This document shows, in pieces, positions 1-6,778 of a DNA stretch of 22,495 bases. Below the pieces are notes generated by a model, which did no database searches, was not told where the DNA came from, and worked only from the letters and a program-made list of their open reading frames with translations. Position numbers and translations under genes: made by a program. The first letter of the stretch is position 1. Every line of letters begins with the position of its first letter. The DNA comes from Candidatus Hydrothermota bacterium (lineage in GTDB: Bacteria > Hydrothermota > Hydrothermia > B15-G9). The stretch lies in the NCBI GenBank assembly GCA_003645975.1, contig QNDP01000002.1, positions 1-22,495 on the forward strand, given 5' to 3'.

Positions 1-163
1 GCTCAGAATGAGATTCGGCTATCAAACTGCAACGATTTGACGGCCAAATGCAGTTTTAGAGAATGTCTAAGCCATCCAAAATTGACCTGCCGATTTAGCT
101 TCTATTTCAAAACAGATATGACAAAAAGGACGCTAAATCCAACTTGATTTTAGAAAGCTGACT
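1..163. other. Non-coding edge region
   Basis: I see no gene here. It lies downstream of the minus-strand radical SAM gene. Its only visible structure is an 8-bp perfect inverted repeat (AAACTGCA at 24-31, TGCAGTTT at 49-56) with a 17-base loop. It could be a weak 3'-end hairpin for the minus-strand transcript, but no U-rich tail follows it on that strand, so a terminator call is not justified. Confidence 0.4.
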
Positions 164-1615
164 TTACGCTGCTGCCTTTTTGCCAACCTCGAGAAAGACC
201 TCTTTCCAGATCGGCTCCGTCAGTTCTTTCAGTCGGTTGTCATATTCGACAAGTCCCTTGTAATAATTCGGATCTTTAAAAGCGGCATCGGCGTTTTCAT
301 CTTCCGGTTTGACGCCCACCTCATCGGCTATCTTCCTGAATTCAGCATGGTGGTCTCGTATCATGCACGGCATCAACCAGTTTCCGGGTGTCGAATGGAA
401 CTTATAACCGTATTCGTGCTGCCATCTCCGTATTTTTTCAAAGAAAGGCGTTACGATGGCATCGTTTAAGTTGCCACCGTTGGCGTATATCTCGTTGATG
501 TTGGAGACATAATAGGGAATGAACACGCAGGGCATCACATAGCCGTTCCAATCGATATAGAGGTATCCGCCGGGGCGTCCAGCGGCTATGCATCCGTCCG
601 AGACCACTCCACTGTTCCAGAAGTCGGCAACGAAATAGCGCTTTTCACGCACCATCTCGCGCCATTTCCAATAAAGCGCGACACGCTGCTCAGGCGTTGG
701 CATCAAATCCAGAGTTATCTGTCTGCCGATGGGCATGTAGTGGAACAGCCAAGCATAAGTGGCACCCAACTCCTCAAAATAATATTCGTAGAACTCGGTT
801 TTCATGAGCAGAGGGGCATTCAGCCTCGTAACAGTTACGGAGATGCCGAATGGGACTCCGAACTCCCGAAGATTGTCCATTGCCGCAAGGACCTTTTTGA
901 ACACGCCCTTCCCTCTCCTCTCATCCGTCTCCTTTTCGTAGCCTTCAACTGAAATTGCAGGGGTTATGTTTCCAAGTTCCGCCATCCTCTTTGCCATCGC
1001 TTTGTCTATCGTAGTTCCGTTGGTATACATTAGGAAATACATGTCCGGATGCATCTCGTAAAGGTCGAACACCGTTTTCCCATTGTCCCGGTAAATCGTG
1101 GGTTCGCCTCCTGAGATCACGATGAATCTACTGCCCCAAAAATCGTGCGCCTCTCGGACTATTCTCTCAAAGACATCAAAACGAAGCTTTTCAAGGTTTG
1201 CACCAGATGCCGCATAACACCCGATGCATCTGAGGTTACAGGCCTTGCCCGGACTGATCGTCAGGAAACTCGGCGGATAAAAGCCGTATTGCTCACGAAA
1301 TGCACGCTCCGCATCAGCTCCACTGTGAAGAAGCGCACCTTTGACGAGTGATTCTATCATCTTGTTTGCCACAGCACGAGAGAAGTATCCCCTTTCGATG
1401 TTGCGGAATGCGGACACAGCTATCGACATTAACATGTGATATTTGTCTTCCTGCACCTTATGCGGCCGACCTTTCGGGTTGTTCAGAACGATCTGACGGA
1501 ATATCAAGTCATCGAGTTTTTTGAGAAGATAATCACGTCCCTTCTCGGTAGAAATTAAAGCTTTCAAAACAGTCACAATCCCTTCAGCTTTCACTCTCTC
1601 GACCAATTTGTTCAT
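164..1615 (-). CDS. Radical SAM protein with SPASM/twitch-like C-terminal cysteines
   Basis: This 483-residue protein is a radical SAM enzyme that should cleave S-adenosylmethionine with a [4Fe-4S] cluster to start radical chemistry; the substrate is unknown. The CxxxCxxC triad is C126, C130, C133, within a CNLRCIGCYA segment, followed by the GGEP motif (169-172) for SAM binding. Three further cysteines, C342, C363 and C417, sit in a C-x(n)-GxxxPC arrangement typical of SPASM/twitch auxiliary clusters. About 115 residues precede the barrel, which is long for the MoaA/PqqE-like group and lacks a motif I recognise. The ATG is preceded on the minus strand by AGGAGG at a good distance. The gene diverges from a TetR-type regulator, with a palindromic operator inside its promoter spacer, so it is probably the repressed target. 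Family assignment is firm; the reaction is not known. Confidence 0.9.
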   Translation of the reverse strand: MNKLVERVKAEGIVTVLKALISTEKGRDYLLKKLDDLIFRQIVLNNPKGRPHKVQEDKYHMLMSIAVSAFRNIERGYFSRAVANKMIESLVKGALLHSGADAERAFREQYGFYPPSFLTISPGKACNLRCIGCYAASGANLEKLRFDVFERIVREAHDFWGSRFIVISGGEPTIYRDNGKTVFDLYEMHPDMYFLMYTNGTTIDKAMAKRMAELGNITPAISVEGYEKETDERRGKGVFKKVLAAMDNLREFGVPFGISVTVTRLNAPLLMKTEFYEYYFEELGATYAWLFHYMPIGRQITLDLMPTPEQRVALYWKWREMVREKRYFVADFWNSGVVSDGCIAAGRPGGYLYIDWNGYVMPCVFIPYYVSNINEIYANGGNLNDAIVTPFFEKIRRWQHEYGYKFHSTPGNWLMPCMIRDHHAEFRKIADEVGVKPEDENADAAFKDPNYYKGLVEYDNRLKELTEPIWKEVFLEVGKKAAA

Positions 1616-1638
1616 AATTCACGCCTCCTTTTGTTGGG

Positions 1639-1667
1639 TTGGCAAATTTCTGATGTTGTCGCATAAT
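1639..1667 (+). promoter_or_regulatory. Sigma-70-type promoter of the TetR-family gene
   Basis: TTGGCA (1639-1644), a 17-base spacer and CATAAT (1662-1667) form a plausible promoter for the TetR gene. Its transcription start would fall near 1674, inside the palindrome 1672-1685, consistent with autorepression. The two divergent -10 boxes overlap by two bases (1666-1667), so the promoters would compete. Confidence 0.5.
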
Positions 1668-1694
1668 TCTAACCGACCGGTCGGTCGAAATCAA
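1666..1694 (-). promoter_or_regulatory. Sigma-70-type promoter of the radical SAM gene
   Basis: On the minus strand, TTGATT (1694-1689) and TAGAAT (1671-1666) are separated by exactly 17 bases. Each differs from consensus at few positions. The palindrome 1672-1685 lies wholly inside the spacer, so a bound repressor would block RNA polymerase directly. Predicted by eye, not measured. Confidence 0.65.
1672..1685. promoter_or_regulatory. Palindromic operator for the TetR-family regulator
   Basis: ACCGACCGGTCGGT is a perfect 14-bp palindrome in the region between two divergent genes. TetR-family dimers usually bind such symmetric sites beside their own gene. It fills the -35/-10 spacer of the minus-strand promoter and covers the predicted start site of the plus-strand promoter, so one bound dimer could silence both. 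Confidence 0.8.
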
Positions 1695-1708
1695 GGGTGG
1701 AGGTCATG

Positions 1709-2311
1709 ATGATGAGGGTCGATAAAGTTGAGAAGCGCAAAAAGATACTTGAAGGTGCTTTGTTAGTTTTCGCTGAAAAGGGTTATCACAAGACCAAAAT
1801 GGTGGATGTCGCCCACAAGGTCGGCATAGGTAAAGCGACGATTTACGAATATTTCCGAAACAAAGAGGAGCTGTTTTTCTCGTTGATCGAACTGTTGGAG
1901 ACCAGATTATTGCATTTTATCGAAGATGCGGCACGGTCAACAGAAGATGTCGAAAGCAGACTCAAGCGCGTGATCAACTCACTATTTGAGGTCTATATCC
2001 GATGGGAGAACGCGTTCCGTGTGCTCTTAATGTTTTGGGCTGAACTTCTTAGAAAAGGTGAGACTCGCCCGATTCAGGAAAAACTAAAGGATTTCTATGC
2101 CAACTTGATGCGTCTGATCGAAACGATTTACAAAGACGGGCTCAAAAAACGCAAATTTAAAGAGGTAATGCCACCAGAACAATTTGCTCGATCTGTAATC
2201 GCTATGGCCGATGGGCTCACTTTCCAATGGATTCTCAGCAACAAAAGTTTCGATCTCATCGATTCGGGACGCAAATGCGCTGAGTTTATCGTCAATTCGG
2301 TTACTGCATGA
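1709..2311 (+). CDS. TetR/AcrR-family transcriptional regulator
   Basis: This roughly 200-residue regulator has a typical TetR N-terminal helix-turn-helix: a first helix of RKKILEGALLVFAEKGY type, then the recognition segment VGIGKATIYEYFRNKEELF. The remaining all-helical part would be the ligand-binding and dimerisation domain; it does not reveal the effector. The start is ambiguous. A GTG at 1697 gives the longest frame but has no SD, whereas GGAGG at 1699-1703 lies upstream of three consecutive ATGs at 1706, 1709 and 1712. The second or third has the best spacing, and 1709 is used here. It is divergent from the radical SAM gene and probably represses it and itself through the palindrome 1672-1685. 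rsmA follows 58 bases downstream, so partial co-transcription is possible. Confidence 0.9.
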   Translation: MMRVDKVEKRKKILEGALLVFAEKGYHKTKMVDVAHKVGIGKATIYEYFRNKEELFFSLIELLETRLLHFIEDAARSTEDVESRLKRVINSLFEVYIRWENAFRVLLMFWAELLRKGETRPIQEKLKDFYANLMRLIETIYKDGLKKRKFKEVMPPEQFARSVIAMADGLTFQWILSNKSFDLIDSGRKCAEFIVNSVTA

Positions 2312-2369
2312 CATATCGGCATCAGACGGATGCGTTATCATTCAACGCCGACTTTGAGGGTTATCAATC

Positions 2370-3191
2370 ATGGCGAAAAAGAAAAGCAAACTCGGGCAAG
2401 TGTTTTTGATAGACAAAAACATCGTGAAAAAAGCGGTGGAAACGGCCGAAGTAACTGAGGGCGAATGGATTATCGAGGTCGGACCCGGAAAAGGTATTTT
2501 AACAGAAGCTTTGTTGAGCACTGGCGCAAATGTGATTGCCTTTGAGTTAGATAGAAAGTTGATCCAAAAACTCAAAAAAGACTTTTACCTTCTGATAGGC
2601 GATCGACTGTGGATCTTCCATGAGGACTTTTTGAAAGCCGACATCAGGCGGCTGGCCGAAGATTTTGGCGTCAAAAAATTTAAATTTGTCTCCAACATCC
2701 CCTATTACATCACACAGCCTATTTTTGACAAGTTGATAAGAGACAAAGATTTATACTCTGCGATCTTCATGACAATTCAAAGGGAAGTCGCTCAGAGGAT
2801 AATTGCGAAGCCCGGAACATCGGAATATGGGTCGCTAACGATTTACATGAACTACCATTTTGTGCCAAAGATCGAATTCGGCATCTCCTCGAGCTGCTTT
2901 AGGCCTCGTCCCAAAGTCAGTTCCTCGTTCATTTCATTGCATCCCCGTCGAAATCCACCGGTTCAACTCAAAGACGAAAGGCTCTTTTTCAGGATAGTCC
3001 GTGCATCTTTTTCTATGAGGCGGAAGAAGTTAAGGACTGTTTTGAGGTCAGTTATGCGGAGCCAATTTGAATCGGTCAGGAACGAGGCGGAGGAACTCAT
3101 CGACCTCGACCGTCGAGGTGAAACCTTGAGCATGGAGGAGTTCGCTCTTTTGGCCAATCTTTTTGCGCAGCACGAAAATGAACCAAACTAA
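2370..3191 (+). CDS. rsmA: 16S rRNA dimethyladenosine transferase (RsmA/KsgA)
   Basis: RsmA uses SAM to dimethylate two adjacent adenosines in the loop of 16S rRNA helix 45, a late step of small-subunit assembly. Visible motifs are the N-terminal GQ-FL-D type segment (about 9-15), motif I EVGPGKG (36-42), the acidic FELDR segment that binds the SAM ribose (58-62), and the catalytic NIPYYIT motif (109-115). The C-terminal third carries the helical rRNA-binding domain. The length of 273 residues is normal. The ATG has a TGAGGG ribosome-binding site nine bases upstream. The related Erm 23S methyltransferases share the fold, but length and NIPYYI motif favour RsmA. Confidence 0.93.
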   Translation: MAKKKSKLGQVFLIDKNIVKKAVETAEVTEGEWIIEVGPGKGILTEALLSTGANVIAFELDRKLIQKLKKDFYLLIGDRLWIFHEDFLKADIRRLAEDFGVKKFKFVSNIPYYITQPIFDKLIRDKDLYSAIFMTIQREVAQRIIAKPGTSEYGSLTIYMNYHFVPKIEFGISSSCFRPRPKVSSSFISLHPRRNPPVQLKDERLFFRIVRASFSMRRKKLRTVLRSVMRSQFESVRNEAEELIDLDRRGETLSMEEFALLANLFAQHENEPN

Positions 3192-3203
3192 AGCGAATGA
3201 CCT

Positions 3204-3209
3204 TATAAT
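3204..3209 (+). promoter_or_regulatory. Possible -10 box upstream of apgM
   Basis: A perfect TATAAT lies between rsmA and the mutase gene, 39 bases before the ATG. No convincing -35 box occurs at 16-18 bases; the nearest is TGAACC at 3179-3184 with a 19-base spacer. It may drive apgM separately from rsmA. Confidence 0.35.
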
Positions 3210-3248
3210 AGAAACACTTCTCTGGCATTCAAGGAGGTTATTCTGATC

Positions 3249-4451
3249 ATGGATATTTTGAAAAAGCTCCTCAAAAAGAACGAAACCAAGCTGTTATTAG
3301 TTGTGGCGGATGGGCTTGGAGGAGCGCCTCACCCAAACTACGGGTATAGGACAGAGCTTGAAGTAGCCAATAAACCAAACCTTGACAAACTTGCACGCCA
3401 CAGCGTGCTCGGCCTCACCATCCCAGTTGAACATGGCATCACACCGGGCAGTGGCCCTGCCCACCTCTCCCTGTTCGGTTATGACCCCATTGAAATCCAG
3501 ATAGGTCGTGGTGTGCTTGAAGCACTTGGCATCGGGTTCCATTTGGGTCCCAACGATGTGGCAGCACGAGGCAACTTCGCCACCATCCACGACGGCGTCG
3601 TCGTGGACAGGCGAGCCGGCAGAATTTCGTCTGAGGAATGCAGTCGTCTGATAAAAAAGCTCTCCGAACACATAAAATCGATTGACGGAGTTGAAGTTAT
3701 ACTAAGACCAGGCAAAGAGCACAGATTTGTCGCCATTTTCCGCGGAGAAGGACTCTCCGACAAACTCTCAGATGCAGACCCACAAAAAGATCACATGCCG
3801 CTCGTGGAAGCCAAGCCGCTGGCGGCCGAAGCGTCGAGAACCGCCGATGTGGTCAACAAGTTCATCCGAAAAGCCAACGAGATATTAAGAGACGAGCCGC
3901 AGGCAAACGGCGTGTTACTGAGAGGGTTTGCGAAATCTCCGAAGATCGAACCATTTCCTGAGAAGTATCAGCTCAGGGCAGTCGCTTTGGCGGTCTATCC
4001 CATGTATAAAGGCCTCACTCGACTCTTGGGACTGGAAACACCTGATGTCGGCGAAACCTTTGAGGACGAAGTCAAGGCTTTGAAGGAACTTTGGAACAAT
4101 TATGACTTCTTTTACATCCACTTCAAGGACACCGACAAGGCAGGTGAAGACGGTGACTTCGAGCTTAAGGTCAAAAAAATCGAGTATTTCGACAAATTCG
4201 TGCCGGTTTTTGTTGACCTGAACCCGGACGTTTTGGTCATCACAGGCGATCATTCCACACCTGCGATAATAGGCGGACATTCGTGGCATCCCAATCCGAC
4301 GCTGCTTCATTCCAAAGTTGCGGGAGTTGACGATGCCCGTTTTTTCACAGAGAAGGAATGTGCAAAAGGTTATCTTGGAATATTTTATGCCAAATATCTC
4401 ATCAATTTGATGCTCGCAAATGCGGGCAGATTGAAAAAATTTGGCGCTTAA
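3249..4451 (+). CDS. apgM: Cofactor-independent phosphoglycerate mutase, archaeal (ApgM) type
   Basis: This enzyme interconverts 3- and 2-phosphoglycerate in glycolysis and gluconeogenesis without 2,3-bisphosphoglycerate, and belongs to the alkaline phosphatase superfamily with two metal ions. The family signature is clear: VVADGLGG with metal-ligand D21, ITPGSGPAHLSLFGYDP (64-80) holding the presumed nucleophile serine, then IGRGVLEALG, the NDVAARGNFAT segment, KDTDKAGEDG in the second half, and C-terminal GDHSTP and HSWHPNP metal-binding motifs. The 400-residue length matches archaeal and thermophilic-bacterial ApgM and is much shorter than GpmI (about 510). The ATG has AAGGAGG at 3231-3237, with slightly long spacing. 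Phosphonopyruvate decarboxylase-like misannotation is common for this family. Confidence 0.92.
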   Translation: MDILKKLLKKNETKLLLVVADGLGGAPHPNYGYRTELEVANKPNLDKLARHSVLGLTIPVEHGITPGSGPAHLSLFGYDPIEIQIGRGVLEALGIGFHLGPNDVAARGNFATIHDGVVVDRRAGRISSEECSRLIKKLSEHIKSIDGVEVILRPGKEHRFVAIFRGEGLSDKLSDADPQKDHMPLVEAKPLAAEASRTADVVNKFIRKANEILRDEPQANGVLLRGFAKSPKIEPFPEKYQLRAVALAVYPMYKGLTRLLGLETPDVGETFEDEVKALKELWNNYDFFYIHFKDTDKAGEDGDFELKVKKIEYFDKFVPVFVDLNPDVLVITGDHSTPAIIGGHSWHPNPTLLHSKVAGVDDARFFTEKECAKGYLGIFYAKYLINLMLANAGRLKKFGA

Positions 4452-4492
4452 AATAAACTCTCGTTTCGCTCTTCAAAAAGAGGTGTTTTAAG

Positions 4493-4894
4493 ATGATTTC
4501 AAAGCAGGAGTTAATTCATAGGATTTTTATGAAAATGAAAGCCGAGTGTGGAGCTTTGAAAGAAGTTGCTTTAATCGGAACTCAAGACGAGGGGACTATA
4601 CTCATCGGTCAAAACTTCACTGACATGGCGCCATCGTTTGCAGAAATGCTTTTACCCTCATTGGTAAAATTTGAGAATTTTTATAAAGGCACCGAGATCG
4701 GGGAAATCGATGAGATAAACCTGTTTTTAGGCGATACCGTTCTTCTCATAAAATCTCTTCAGACTCAAGGGATTTACCTGTTGGTGGCTTTCAATGGGAA
4801 CTTTAAAAATGCTGCCCAATGTGTTAGGCCATATTTTGAAAAAATAAAAAATGTTATAGGGGGTAATCATGGCAAAAGTTTTGATCGTCGATGA
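4493..4894 (+). CDS. Roadblock/LC7-like small protein
   Basis: I read this 133-residue protein as a Roadblock/LC7 (MglB-like) single-domain protein. The pattern is an N-terminal helix (about 4-20), a strand pair ALIGTQDEGTILIG, a long helix (about 40-60), strands with GEIDEINLFLGDTVLLIKSL and GIYLLVAF, and a terminal helix. These proteins scaffold or activate small Ras-like GTPases (MglA type) or report on cell state. No GTPase gene is in the window. The next gene starts inside this one (26-base overlap), implying translational coupling with the response regulator, whose own C-terminus looks similar. An AGAGG site precedes the ATG within a small hairpin (4469-4482). The assignment rests on secondary-structure pattern, not a catalytic motif. 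Confidence 0.75.
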   Translation: MISKQELIHRIFMKMKAECGALKEVALIGTQDEGTILIGQNFTDMAPSFAEMLLPSLVKFENFYKGTEIGEIDEINLFLGDTVLLIKSLQTQGIYLLVAFNGNFKNAAQCVRPYFEKIKNVIGGNHGKSFDRR

Positions 4895-5903
4895 CGATGT
4901 GTCTCTTACCGTGCTGTTACAAAACACCATCACGAAGGCTGGATTTGAGGTGTATGTAGCCCATGATGGTATAGAAGCCCTTGAAAAATTTGCTCTCATC
5001 ATGCCAGATGTTGTTCTGCTCGACATAAATATGCCGTTTCTCGACGGGCTTAAGGTCGGAGAACTGTTGAGGACTTACTTGCCGGAGGCTGAATATGCCA
5101 TGATCTACCTGACGGTCAAACAAGACATAGAGAACAAAAGGCAGGCCTACCTAAAACTGAATGCCTTCGATTACCTTGAAAAGCCATTTGCGACCCTGCG
5201 AGAAGTCGTTTTCAAGATTCAGGAGGGGATTAAAAAGCTCAAAATTTTCAGAAAGTTAAGCCGCAAAGGTGTATCTTTCATAGACCTGAGAGAAATGCCG
5301 CTCGATTCCCTTATCTCCGTGTTATTTCAGCGTAATTGGCGTGGCATAATAAAGATAAAATGTGAAAAAAGCGACTTCGAGGAATGGATACATTTCGATC
5401 CCACAGGTGTTACAAGACTCCATTTTAACGAAAAGGCTTCGGTGGCAGAGCTACTCAGACTTATCGAGCGTCATAAGGACTGTTGGGCAAAGATAGAGGG
5501 TGAAGCTGTGGAAAGAGGGATCCACAGAGGCAGGCTATCCCTTCTCCTCGAAGCTTTTAGATACAAACTCAAAAAGGACATCGAATCGGTCTGCATTTAC
5601 AACGCAAAGGCCAGTCAGTTAGAAGCGTTGTGTCCGAATTCCCATGAGCTCGATATGGGCATCCTCGAAAAAGCCGGAGACGCACTCTCAACATTCAGGA
5701 ACTCGGTCGAACAGGTAGAACTCAGGCCGACCATAAGCTTAATGAAAGGCGAACCCAGAAGTTTCACGGCGTTCCCTCTGACAAGAGACCACTGCCTTTT
5801 GATGTCGGTCAAAGCCGGTGAGGAGGATGTCTATGATTTGCTTAAGGAAGCACAACTGCTTCTGAAAGAAAAAATCCAAAACTTTCGACAACTTTTGACA
5901 TGA
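4869..5903 (+). CDS. Response regulator with DUF4388-like and Roadblock-like C-terminal regions
   Basis: The N-terminal ~125 residues are a complete receiver domain: acidic pair D8/D9, phospho-acceptor D52 in VVLLDINMP, switch residue T82 and K105 in the EKPF loop. No DNA-binding domain follows. Residues ~134-225 (GVSFIDLREMPLDSLISVL, a GIIKIK strand, a WIHFDPTG strand pair, then VAELLRLIE) resemble DUF4388/PatA-N, usually linked to gliding or GTPase signalling. Residues ~236-340 (ESVCIYNAKASQLEAL, a long helix, PTISLMKGEPRS, CLLMSVKAG, terminal helix) resemble another Roadblock domain. The upstream gene is a Roadblock-like protein overlapping by 26 bases, and the downstream kinase starts in an ATGA overlap. 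I infer phosphorylation-controlled protein-protein signalling. The receiver is certain; the other two domains are pattern-based. Confidence 0.9.
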   Translation: MAKVLIVDDDVSLTVLLQNTITKAGFEVYVAHDGIEALEKFALIMPDVVLLDINMPFLDGLKVGELLRTYLPEAEYAMIYLTVKQDIENKRQAYLKLNAFDYLEKPFATLREVVFKIQEGIKKLKIFRKLSRKGVSFIDLREMPLDSLISVLFQRNWRGIIKIKCEKSDFEEWIHFDPTGVTRLHFNEKASVAELLRLIERHKDCWAKIEGEAVERGIHRGRLSLLLEAFRYKLKKDIESVCIYNAKASQLEALCPNSHELDMGILEKAGDALSTFRNSVEQVELRPTISLMKGEPRSFTAFPLTRDHCLLMSVKAGEEDVYDLLKEAQLLLKEKIQNFRQLLT

Positions 5904-6778
5904 AAAAGATCTTGGTCCTCTTTAACCCGGCGTCTCACAAAGCGACCCGCTGGCGACACCTCATTGGTGAAGTGCGCAACATCCTGTCCTCGCATGGCAA
6001 TGAGGTCGAATGGATCGAAACGGAAGCCCCTGGTCAAAGCGAACAGATTGCCCATCAAGCGCATCTGATGGGCTACGACATTGTGGTGGCGATGGGTGGA
6101 GACGGAACGGTCAACGAAATCGTGAACGGACTCGCCGAGACCGAGATCCCGATAGGCGTCGTCCCGTTCGGCATCACCAACGTGTTTGCACTCGAGGTCG
6201 GCATCCCGTTGAACCCGATAGCCGCAGCATGGGGTGTCCTCAACGGCAAACCGCATAAGTTCGATCTGGGCAAAGCAAACGGTCGAAAATTTATGTTGAT
6301 GTGCGGCGTCGGATTCGACGCCCTCGCAGTCTTCCACTACTACTCGAAACTTAAGAAATTTTTGAACAAATACGCCTATATCCTCGCAGGCGTTAAGGTG
6401 TTTTTCAAATATCCGCTTAGACCCCTGCGTGTTACCATAGTCGATCAAAATGTGGAACTCGTGGGGTATCAGGTCATCGTGGCGAATTGCGCAAGTTACG
6501 GTGGACGAATGAAAATCGCACCGGGCGCAAGGCCGGATGACGGTTGGCTTGATGTCGTTGTGTTCGAGAGTGGAAAGCCGCTCGATGTGATCAGATACGT
6601 GATAGGTGTGATCGTCGGACAGCATCACAGGTTCTCGGATGTCAAATTCTTCAAGACGAAGTTTGTGCGGATAGAAGGCGATGCCCCTTACCATCTGGAT
6701 TCGGAGCCGGTTGGACGGTTGCCTCTCGATGTTACGATAATTCCAAAGGCTGTAAATATCATCCTACCAAGGAGTTGA
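5900..6778 (+). CDS. Diacylglycerol kinase-family lipid kinase (YegS/DgkB type)
   Basis: This 292-residue protein has the DAGK catalytic fold and should phosphorylate a lipid such as diacylglycerol or another hydroxylated lipid with ATP at the inner membrane. It begins with a KKILVLFNPAS strand, contains the nucleotide-binding GGDGTVNE motif (66-73), then VVPFGITNVFALEVGIP, a variant of the usual GT-N-FA-LGIP, and CGVGFDA (about 135-141). The C-terminal beta-sandwich ends with a DSEPVGRLPLDVTIIPKA segment. Length and order match YegS/DgkB. Its ATG overlaps the stop of the response regulator as ATGA, so translation is coupled to the signalling genes. The variant FGITNV loop means the lipid substrate should not be assumed. 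Confidence 0.9.
   Translation: MKKILVLFNPASHKATRWRHLIGEVRNILSSHGNEVEWIETEAPGQSEQIAHQAHLMGYDIVVAMGGDGTVNEIVNGLAETEIPIGVVPFGITNVFALEVGIPLNPIAAAWGVLNGKPHKFDLGKANGRKFMLMCGVGFDALAVFHYYSKLKKFLNKYAYILAGVKVFFKYPLRPLRVTIVDQNVELVGYQVIVANCASYGGRMKIAPGARPDDGWLDVVVFESGKPLDVIRYVIGVIVGQHHRFSDVKFFKTKFVRIEGDAPYHLDSEPVGRLPLDVTIIPKAVNIILPRS

Noticed and set aside
1697..1708. GTG 1697 as start of the TetR gene
   Set aside because: It overlaps the GGAGG site that serves the ATGs just downstream and has no SD of its own.
4469..4482. Small hairpin CTCTT-CAAA-AAGAG over the ribosome-binding site of the Roadblock-like gene
   Set aside because: Five A/T-rich pairs are common by chance; there is no further sign of a riboswitch or thermosensor.
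5831..6694. 287-codon antisense frame over the lipid kinase
   Set aside because: The kinase on the plus strand has clear motifs; the antisense frame is an artefact of GAT/TCG-rich codons.
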